Shown piece after piece: positions 7,052-13,126 of a stretch of DNA of 13,126 bases (within the stretch, counting starts at the first letter, position 1; every line of letters begins with the position of its first letter). Source of the DNA: an uncultured Acetatifactor sp. (GTDB lineage: Bacteria; Bacillota; Clostridia; Lachnospirales; Lachnospiraceae); contig CANQSE010000025.1 in assembly GCA_947626405.1 (NCBI GenBank), positions 1 through 13,126 on the forward strand, read 5' to 3'. The notes beneath the pieces were generated by a model. It saw nothing but the letters and a program-made list of their open reading frames with translations. It did not search any database and had not been told where the DNA came from. Position numbers and translations under genes: made by a program.

Positions 7052-9562
7052 CTACTGTCCCGTGTAGGCATATTCGTAAACCCATGTTCCGTTGGGGATC
7101 CAGTTCTCATACTCATCATCAGTCCATTGCAGTACGCTACCATCGCTTCCCTCAACACGTACATAGTTCCCCATGGCGTCATATTCCATTGTCCACCAGG
7201 AACTCGAGCCATCTCCATAAGAAGATGTACAACTGAGAGGGTTCCCTGATTCATCGTAAGTTGTTTCTTCCCGCCATGTCACGTTTCCGTATTTATCATA
7301 TGATATGGAACTCAACTGATTGCCGGAACCGTCATAGGTATATTCACCACGGTTACTCACATTACCGTATTCATCATATGACACAGAACTCAATATATTA
7401 CCGGAACTGTCATAGACGGATTCACTACGCCAGGTCACATTACCATATTCGTCATACGATATGGAACTCAACTGATTGCCGGAACCGTCATAGGTGTATT
7501 CATAACGGTAATACACATTACCGTATTCATCATATGACACAGAACTCAATATGTTACCGGCGCTGTCATAGACAGATTCTCTACGCCAGGTCACATTATT
7601 ATATTCGTCATACGATATGGAACTCAACTGATTGCCGAAACTGTCATAGGTGGATTCATCATGATAATTCAAATTACCATATCCGTCATATGACCATTCC
7701 GAATAACTCAACTGATTGCCGGAGCCGTCATAAGTGGATTCAGTATACCAGGTCAAGTTCCCGTATTCATTATAACTTGCGGAATTGCTGCTTGATATGT
7801 TACCGGCGCTGTCATAGGTGGATTCACTATGCCAGCTGGTATTACTGTATCCGTCATATGACGTGTAGCTCACCTGATTTCCCAAGCTGTCATAGACATA
7901 TTCACTGCTGGAAGTCACGTTCCCGTATCCATCATATGTTGTGGAACTCAACTGATTGCCGGCGTTGTCATAGGTAGATTCATTTCGGGAAGCCACGTTC
8001 CCGTATTCATCATAACTCACGGAACTGCTGCTTGATATGTTACCGGCACTGTCATAGGTGGATTCACAACGCCAGCTCACATTCCCGTATTGATTATATG
8101 ATATGCCGCTCACCGCATGACCGGCTCCGTCCTCCTCACGTTGTGAAGTCACATTGCCATACTCGTCATAGTTTACGGTACTGCAACTCACCCTGTTGCC
8201 GGAACCGTCATAGGTGTATTCCCATTTGTAAGCCACATTTCCGGATGGATAATATGATACGTAACTCAACGCATTTCCGGAATCGTCATACACTCTTTCG
8301 CTTCTGCCCCCGTTTTCATAATAATAGACATTATGTATAACAACTCCCTGGGCGTTATATTCATCTTCCTCTACAATCCTGCCTCTCAGATCATATTGGG
8401 TGCTTTTTGCAATATAAAGGTTCTCCTTAATATAGTCTTCCCGCTGACCCAGCGTGTCCGCCCCCGTTGCACTGATCCCGTCCTCCAGGACCTGAATCGC
8501 TGCCATGTAATCCTGCTGCGCCATAAAGGCATCCGACTGAGTGCGGTAAACATCTGCCTTTTTGTCTGCAAGGCTCTGAATACCTGTATCGGCATATCCT
8601 TTGTCCAGCACGTCACGCGCCGCATCGTAATTTCCTCCGGCAACGTACGAATCGGACCATGCGGAATACACGTCGGCTTTCCGATCCAGCATGGCGGAAT
8701 CATTCGTGGCCTGATATCCACGATCCAGCACTTCCAGCGCTGAATCGTAATTTCCTCCAGCAACGTACGAATCGGACTCCGCATAATAAACCTCACACAA
8801 TTTTTCCTCAAGTTCATCTGAACCGTTTTCACTAATACCTTCTTCCAGCAATTCATACGCCTTGGCATAGCTTTGGCTTGCTGTAAGGGTATCGGCTCCA
8901 AGGATATATGCCTCTGTCTGCTTCTTTTCCATCTCCGGAAGGTATTCCTCGCCGTCGTCCTCATCCTCCGCCTTTTCAATTCCTTCCTTAAGGATTTTCA
9001 GAGCGTCCTTGTATTTATTGTCATTAAGATAAATTACGGCGGAGTTAATGTAAGCTTCCCAAAGAGTATCGTCAATCTCAAGGGCCTCCTCGTAGTAATC
9101 CAGGGCGTCGTCGTATTCCAGCTCCTCAAAACATTCAGCCGCAAGCTTCATATTCCTTTTGCTGTGATAATAATCGCTGGTAAAATACAATGCACAGAAA
9201 ATTCCGCCCGCCAGCACGGACAGGGCAATAATTTTTCCTTTTTTACCGCTGGATTTTTTATTCTCTGATTTTTTCTTCTCCGATTTTTTCTTCTCAGTTT
9301 TTTTCTTTTCTGATTTTTTCTTACCGGGCGCACTTACCACCTGTGCGGGCTGAGGGGCTTGCGGCGCGCTTGCCGCTGGCGCGGGCTGTGATTCCGCACT
9401 TACCACCTGTACAGACTGCGACTCAGGTGCGCTTGCTTCCGGCTCACTTGACGCTGGCGCGGGCGGCACTTCCGATGCGTTTGCTTCCGGCACGGGCGCT
9501 CCGCACATTGGGCAGAAACGTGCGCCGTCTTTTAACTTGTTTCCGCATGATTTACAAAACAT
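7052..9562 (-). CDS. Zinc-ribbon, single-pass membrane protein with TPR-like and tandem YD repeats
   Basis: The product is 836 residues from ATG 9562, which has GGAGGA (9571-9576) 8 nt upstream; the frame stays open to 9727 but that part overlaps the kinase gene. Order: zinc ribbon C3-x2-C6 and C17-x2-C20; Pro/Ala/Ser-rich linker (about 22-80); lysine-rich KKKSE/KKKTE repeats (81-110); membrane span (111-129); TPR-like helical repeats (about 137-385) including a 40-residue duplication; then about 13 tandem 26-28-residue units rich in YDEYGN and YDxxGN pairs (roughly 437-781); and a Trp/Tyr-rich tail. The lysines predict the N-terminus inside and about 700 residues outside. YD motifs recall RHS/wall-associated repeats, but there is no RHS core motif or C-terminal toxin. 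A surface scaffold or glycan-binding role is inference. It follows the Cache kinase by 41 nt, suggesting one operon. Confidence 0.88.
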   Translation of the reverse strand: MFCKSCGNKLKDGARFCPMCGAPVPEANASEVPPAPASSEPEASAPESQSVQVVSAESQPAPAASAPQAPQPAQVVSAPGKKKSEKKKTEKKKSEKKKSENKKSSGKKGKIIALSVLAGGIFCALYFTSDYYHSKRNMKLAAECFEELEYDDALDYYEEALEIDDTLWEAYINSAVIYLNDNKYKDALKILKEGIEKAEDEDDGEEYLPEMEKKQTEAYILGADTLTASQSYAKAYELLEEGISENGSDELEEKLCEVYYAESDSYVAGGNYDSALEVLDRGYQATNDSAMLDRKADVYSAWSDSYVAGGNYDAARDVLDKGYADTGIQSLADKKADVYRTQSDAFMAQQDYMAAIQVLEDGISATGADTLGQREDYIKENLYIAKSTQYDLRGRIVEEDEYNAQGVVIHNVYYYENGGRSERVYDDSGNALSYVSYYPSGNVAYKWEYTYDGSGNRVSCSTVNYDEYGNVTSQREEDGAGHAVSGISYNQYGNVSWRCESTYDSAGNISSSSSVSYDEYGNVASRNESTYDNAGNQLSSTTYDGYGNVTSSSEYVYDSLGNQVSYTSYDGYSNTSWHSESTYDSAGNISSSNSASYNEYGNLTWYTESTYDGSGNQLSYSEWSYDGYGNLNYHDESTYDSFGNQLSSISYDEYNNVTWRRESVYDSAGNILSSVSYDEYGNVYYRYEYTYDGSGNQLSSISYDEYGNVTWRSESVYDSSGNILSSVSYDEYGNVSNRGEYTYDGSGNQLSSISYDKYGNVTWREETTYDESGNPLSCTSSYGDGSSSWWTMEYDAMGNYVRVEGSDGSVLQWTDDEYENWIPNGTWVYEYAYTGQ
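7220..8254 (-). repeat. Coding tandem array of about 13 YD-repeat units
   Basis: Units of 78 nt (26 residues), some 72 or 84 nt, run with the coding frame. Each unit holds two half-motifs, such as YDEYGNVTWR followed by TYDGSGNQLSS. Unit edges on the DNA include 7301, 7379, 7457, 7535, 7613, 7691, 7775, 7859, 7937, 8015, 8099 and 8171. One unit (8099-8170) has decayed (EEDGAGHAVSG in place of YD). Weaker YD-like motifs continue up to about 8395 and down to about 7150. Confidence 0.9.
7301..7612 (-). repeat. 156-nt higher-order duplication in the YD array
   Basis: Two 156-nt blocks, 7301-7456 and 7457-7612, are each a pair of 26-residue units. Corresponding units match at most positions, including synonymous ones; for example GAACTCAACTGATTGCCGG recurs exactly 156 nt apart. 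This points to recent duplication by unequal exchange or slippage. Confidence 0.85.
8624..8776 (-). repeat. 40-residue duplication in the TPR-like region
   Basis: A 33-nt stretch at 8624-8656 recurs at 8744-8776 with a single difference, offset 120 nt. It encodes SDSYVAGGNYD twice, the turn between helices of neighbouring TPR-like units. Confidence 0.8.
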
Positions 9563-9603
9563 AAAACAACTCCTCCGCTTTCTGATCATATGTGGTAATT
9601 TTT

Positions 9604-12600
9604 TTACAGCTTCTCCAACTGTTCCATCATAGCCAAGCTTGTTTCCGTGATCCTTTCCATCGCCACATCGGCAACATATGCCCTGAGACTGGACATCAGA
9701 TCCGAAAGCCCGTCCGGTATCGTACACTTTTCCAGTTTTTTATACGACTCGTCGATCCTGTTGAGATCAAAGCTGTCCACCGCATTGCATAATTCCTGGA
9801 GAATCTGTAAAATTTCATCCTTTTCGGCGGCATGCGTTTCACTGTCTGCCTCCTCCCCGTAGGGCGCCAGAATTTCTTTATAGTTTCTGAACATTGAAAG
9901 CAGCTTTGGCGTCCGGCTCCTGATCGCCTCAATATCCTCCGCCTTGCCGCATTTTTCCATTTCAAAGAAAAAATCCGCCAGCCCGGTTGCGCCGATGGTA
10001 CGTGAAGCGCTCTTAAGGCCATGAACCTCAATCGTATAATCCTGTATCATTCCCTCCGCAACGCACTGCTCAATCTTTGATGCCTTTTCATCTATCATCC
10101 TGTAATAGTCGCCTAACAGACTCAGGAACAGCTCCTGGCTCCCCGAGTTTTTTATTCCTTCCGCGACATCCAGACCCTCAATTTTCGGGATGCTGTCCGT
10201 CTGACTTTCCGGCTGCCGACTCAACTGCCGTCCCGGCTGCTGCTCTGGCTGACCTTCTTTCTGTTGACCCAACTGACTTCCCGGCTGCTGTTCCAACTGA
10301 CCTTCCGGCTGCGGATCAGCCGGACGTATCTTATCCGCTGGCAGCCATTTTCTGATTTTTGCGCATATCACCTTGTAGTCGATGGGCTTTGCGACAAAAT
10401 CATTCATGCCCGCCTTTTTAAACGCCTCTCGTGCATCCATCACCGCATTTGCCGTCAGCGCAATAATAGGCATCTTCTCCAGATAAGGATCTCCAAGCGC
10501 ACGAATCCTCTGAGTCGTTTCGATTCCGTCCATCACCGGCATCATATGATCCATGAAAACGATGTCGTAGTGATTTCTTTGCACCATATCAATAGCGCGG
10601 CTGCCGCTTTCAGCCGTGTAAATTTTCATCCGAAGCGGCTTCAGAAGACCCTGCGCCACCGTCAGGTTTATAGTCGTATCGTCCACGATAAGGATTTTTG
10701 CGTCAGGCGCCGTAAAGCTCTGTTCATCCTCCGACTTTTCAATGCTGCCGCCGCTTTCATGGTTCAGCGCCTGACAGAAGCTGAGTGTATAAAGCGGCTT
10801 GTTTACGATCGTAACCGGCTCGTCCCAGTAATTTTCCGTAATCGGATTCTGCATAAGACAGATCACGGTGTCGTCAGGTATGATATATTCGCCCTCGTCT
10901 TCGTAAGCCTTGAGCATTTTATATGACGCGCCGTCAACGAACAGAAAATCAACGTGTTCCTCATTTGCAGCCGCATCGTGTCCCTCTATGTATTCCATAC
11001 CGTATTCCTGGGCAAGGAATGAGATATGATCTGATACCCTGGGATTTGTCGTCCATGCGCTTACCACCGTGCCCCTGGCTACAAGTTCGTCCCTGACTTT
11101 AGCGGCCTGATCCCAATCCGTCACCTTTTGAATAATCGTAAAGTCAAATTCCGTACCGATCCCGTATTCGCTCTGCACGCTGATCTCGCCGCCCATAAGC
11201 TCGATGAACTGCTTTGAGATCGCCAGTCCAAGGCCGGTGCCCTCTTTATTTCTGTTTCTCCTCGTATCCACCTGCTGGAACTGATGGAACAGCCGCCCGA
11301 GATCCTCCTCCCTGATTCCCTGTCCTGTGTCCTTTACGGCGACATGGAGCACCACACTGTCATCGCCCTTCTTTTCCACCTTCATTTTAAGACTGACGTG
11401 TCCGGACTCCGTAAACTTTATCGCATTGTTGATAAGGTTCACCAAAATCTGGCGGATGCGGCCCTGATCGCCGTACATCCTTTTGGGAAGCATCATGTCA
11501 ATGTCAAACAGAAGCGACACCGGTTTCGTGCCGATCATGTTTAAAAAGCTCATGCCAATATCGTTGAGTATGGACATCATGTCATACTCCTCCTCTATCA
11601 GCTCAATGTTTCCCGATTCTATCTTGGAAAAATCCAGAATATTGTTAATCAGCGTCAGAAGCGCCTGACCGGAGTTCTTGATATTGTTAAGATAACTGTT
11701 TTCCAGACGGCTTTTTGTATTGCGGAGCAGAATATCCGTCATGCCCACAATAGCGTTCATCGGCGTCCTGATATCATGGCTCATGTTTGACAAAAATTCG
11801 CTCTTTGCCCTGTTCGCCCTGACCGCTTCCTCACATGCCCTGTCCGTTTCCCTGAGCTGCTTCTGCGTGAGGATATAAAACAGTATAAAGATCCCCACAA
11901 ACATTACGATCATTGCGCCCATGGTAAACAGATAGATGCCGGTCCTCTGTTTGTTCAGTCCGGACACGACACCGTCCAGTATGTTGTAGGAGGTGACCGT
12001 GATCAGGTTCCAGTCAGCGTACCCGAGCGGAGAGACACAAAGATACTTTTCCTCGTCGCCCGTCGGCAGGATGATCTTGTAGGTTTCCTGACAGTCAATC
12101 GCCTTTCTGATCTCCGCCACGTACTGCTCCGTGGTTTTTTCCTGATTGCCCTTGATAATCTCATACTGACGCTCATAAAAGTTATCATGAGTGACAGACT
12201 CCCCTTTGATAATAAAATCTCCGTTCCGGCGTATGATGTAGGAATAAGTATCAGCATCACGATCGCCAAGCTCCAGCATATCGTTTACAAATGCAATATC
12301 TATTCCTCCAACAAGGGCAAGGCTTTTCTCCCCGTTTGACATTTCATATTCACAGGGATATCCCAGCATAACAATATTTTCATCTCCCGCTGCCGTGCTG
12401 GACCACGCTATGTCCTGCCGTCCGGATTTCAGAGATTCCGTAAATGCGTCCACGTCGTAGATTCTGAGATCGTCGCCAAACAGCACATCCATGTTTCCCG
12501 TTTCGTCTATAAGCCCCAGAAAAAGGAACTTTCTGGCAACTCCGCTTGTGATCATGGCTTTTCTTAAGTCTTCTCCCTGCAGTTCCCCGTCCGGCGGCAT

Positions 12601-12861
12601 CGTCGCCACAATGCTCTCAACCTGGGACAGCTTTATATCAACCACCGCGCGGAAATGGTTTGCGATCTGGGTGCTCATTCTCTCTATGTAAAAATTGGCG
12701 ATATTAACCGTTGCATTATTACTGTTGTTTCTCATCTGGTGCATCAGAAACAGAAAAATACCGATGCTGACCAGTACAGCCACACAAAACCCCGACAACA
12801 GAAGTCCGAGATTACGTCCCTTACCATATCTGTTTTTCGCTTTTTTCTTATCATTTTCCAT
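9604..12861 (-). CDS. Cache-sensor hybrid histidine kinase with pseudo-receiver, receiver and HPt
   Basis: The product is 1085 residues from ATG 12861, which has AAGGGG 7 nt upstream. It carries a membrane span (about 18-40), an extracellular dCache-like sensor (about 45-300), a second span (308-331), and HisKA with H362 in NMSHDIRTP. HATPase_c has an N-box near 471-482, DTGQGI, and GTGLGL near 541. A degenerate receiver follows (about 585-715), then a true receiver (about 721-840) with D771 in FMDHMMP. After a Gln/Pro/Gly/Glu octapeptide-repeat linker comes an HPt domain (about 898-1000) with H947 in [14 protein letters not shown], then about 80 helical residues. The full His-Asp-His relay is in one chain, so the final partner would be a separate response regulator, not seen here. 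It is the first gene of a probable operon with the YD-repeat protein and the deacetylase. The ligand is unknown. Confidence 0.92.
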   Translation of the reverse strand: MENDKKKAKNRYGKGRNLGLLLSGFCVAVLVSIGIFLFLMHQMRNNSNNATVNIANFYIERMSTQIANHFRAVVDIKLSQVESIVATMPPDGELQGEDLRKAMITSGVARKFLFLGLIDETGNMDVLFGDDLRIYDVDAFTESLKSGRQDIAWSSTAAGDENIVMLGYPCEYEMSNGEKSLALVGGIDIAFVNDMLELGDRDADTYSYIIRRNGDFIIKGESVTHDNFYERQYEIIKGNQEKTTEQYVAEIRKAIDCQETYKIILPTGDEEKYLCVSPLGYADWNLITVTSYNILDGVVSGLNKQRTGIYLFTMGAMIVMFVGIFILFYILTQKQLRETDRACEEAVRANRAKSEFLSNMSHDIRTPMNAIVGMTDILLRNTKSRLENSYLNNIKNSGQALLTLINNILDFSKIESGNIELIEEEYDMMSILNDIGMSFLNMIGTKPVSLLFDIDMMLPKRMYGDQGRIRQILVNLINNAIKFTESGHVSLKMKVEKKGDDSVVLHVAVKDTGQGIREEDLGRLFHQFQQVDTRRNRNKEGTGLGLAISKQFIELMGGEISVQSEYGIGTEFDFTIIQKVTDWDQAAKVRDELVARGTVVSAWTTNPRVSDHISFLAQEYGMEYIEGHDAAANEEHVDFLFVDGASYKMLKAYEDEGEYIIPDDTVICLMQNPITENYWDEPVTIVNKPLYTLSFCQALNHESGGSIEKSEDEQSFTAPDAKILIVDDTTINLTVAQGLLKPLRMKIYTAESGSRAIDMVQRNHYDIVFMDHMMPVMDGIETTQRIRALGDPYLEKMPIIALTANAVMDAREAFKKAGMNDFVAKPIDYKVICAKIRKWLPADKIRPADPQPEGQLEQQPGSQLGQQKEGQPEQQPGRQLSRQPESQTDSIPKIEGLDVAEGIKNSGSQELFLSLLGDYYRMIDEKASKIEQCVAEGMIQDYTIEVHGLKSASRTIGATGLADFFFEMEKCGKAEDIEAIRSRTPKLLSMFRNYKEILAPYGEEADSETHAAEKDEILQILQELCNAVDSFDLNRIDESYKKLEKCTIPDGLSDLMSSLRAYVADVAMERITETSLAMMEQLEKL
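10201..10308 (-). repeat. Octapeptide (24-nt) repeats in the receiver-HPt linker
   Basis: Four full 24-nt units (10213-10308) and a partial one (10201-10212) encode [32 protein letters not shown] and PESQ. It is a flexible Q-linker between the receiver and HPt. Such in-frame repeats can change length between strains. Confidence 0.85.
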
Positions 12862-13126
12862 TCCGGTACCCCTTGCGCACAAAATACATCAGGACGACCA
12901 AAAACTACACACACTGTTTTTAAGCACTGATTTAAAATACGTAAAATGCTATATTTTAACACCATAAGTGTATCACATAGCCTAACCTATTTCAATCAAT
13001 ACTTTACAGACCGCCATCATGGGTGTTACCAAAACGGGTAGCGGTTCGCCTCCCGAGTTTGCCACTTGTCAGTTGATCCCAATTAAATTTTTTCCTTATT
13101 TTGCAAGATTTTACTTGCTTTTTTTG
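12862..13126. other. Gene-free right edge upstream of the Cache kinase
   Basis: I find no convincing gene in these 265 nt. The part next to the kinase is AT-rich and must hold its promoter on the minus strand, but no clean -35/-10 pair stands out. It contains an 8-bp inverted repeat (12932-12959). A GC-richer patch at about 13010-13080 contrasts with AT-rich surroundings. The last bases form a weak 5-bp hairpin, GCAAG/CTTGC, followed by seven T (13103-13125), which could be a minor + strand terminator. Confidence 0.6.
12932..12959. repeat. AT-rich inverted repeat upstream of the Cache kinase
   Basis: TTAAAATA (12932-12939) and TATTTTAA (12952-12959) are perfect 8-bp inverted arms with a 12-nt spacer, 71-98 nt upstream of the kinase start. 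It may be an operator, or chance in AT-rich DNA. Confidence 0.35.

Noticed and set aside
7220..8254. CRISPR-like regular repeats
   Set aside because: The periodic 78-84-nt pattern is in frame with a coding sequence and gives conserved YD-repeat residues; there are no constant repeats with unique spacers.
7261..8743. Long + strand open frames opposite the YD-repeat array
   Set aside because: They are antisense shadows of the repeats, with His/Arg/Cys-rich low-complexity products. The minus strand has the zinc ribbon, ribosome site and recognisable repeats.
9563..9727. Extended start of the zinc-ribbon protein up to 9727
   Set aside because: It would overlap the kinase 3' end. ATG 9562 has an excellent GGAGGA site and begins directly with the zinc ribbon.
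12862..12882. TTG start at 12882 for the Cache kinase
   Set aside because: ATG 12861 has AAGGGG at good spacing, and the extra residues carry no family feature.

Overview
The window looks like chromosome from a low-to-mid GC Firmicute, most likely a gut-type Clostridium/Lachnospiraceae relative. This is inferred from the strong AGGAGG-type ribosome sites, sigma-A style promoters, very large hybrid histidine kinases with solute-binding or Cache-type sensors, a zinc-ribbon/TPR membrane protein and a NodB-type deacetylase. No rRNA, tRNA, CRISPR array, integrase or intact insertion sequence is visible.

Layout. (1) 1-537, + strand: 3' part of a GNAT acetyltransferase of the phosphinothricin/methionine-sulfoximine type, open at the left edge. 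A hairpin plus T-run lies inside its last codons. (2) 540-2503, - strand: a clearly AT-rich two-gene operon, an AAA15/COG1106-type ATPase followed 17 nt later by a HEPN-type protein carrying an Rx4H motif. It reads like a compact horizontally acquired defence or toxin module. (3) 2504-2812: AT-rich divergent promoter region. (4) 2813-6115, + strand: a 1100-residue BvgS-like hybrid sensor kinase (two Venus-flytrap sensors, kinase core, two receivers, no HPt). (5) 6134-12861, - strand, three genes transcribed in the order kinase, repeat protein, deacetylase: a 1085-residue Cache-type hybrid kinase (kinase core, pseudo-receiver, receiver, HPt); an 836-residue protein with an N-terminal zinc ribbon, one membrane span, TPR-like repeats and about 13 tandem 26-28-residue YD repeats; and a membrane-anchored polysaccharide deacetylase. 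(6) 12862-13126: a gene-free right edge.

How they may work together. The three-gene run on the minus strand has the shape of a cell-envelope system: a surface sensor kinase, a large surface repeat protein and an enzyme that deacetylates wall or surface polysaccharide. No DNA-binding response regulator lies in the window, so both kinases must signal to a partner elsewhere. The + strand kinase lacks the HPt that its neighbour on the other strand possesses, so a shared relay is possible but unproven.

The most interesting items are the AT-rich ATPase-HEPN cassette (candidate anti-phage or abortive-infection module, exact family not determinable here) and the zinc-ribbon/TPR/YD-repeat protein, whose repeat array carries a recent 156-nt higher-order duplication.
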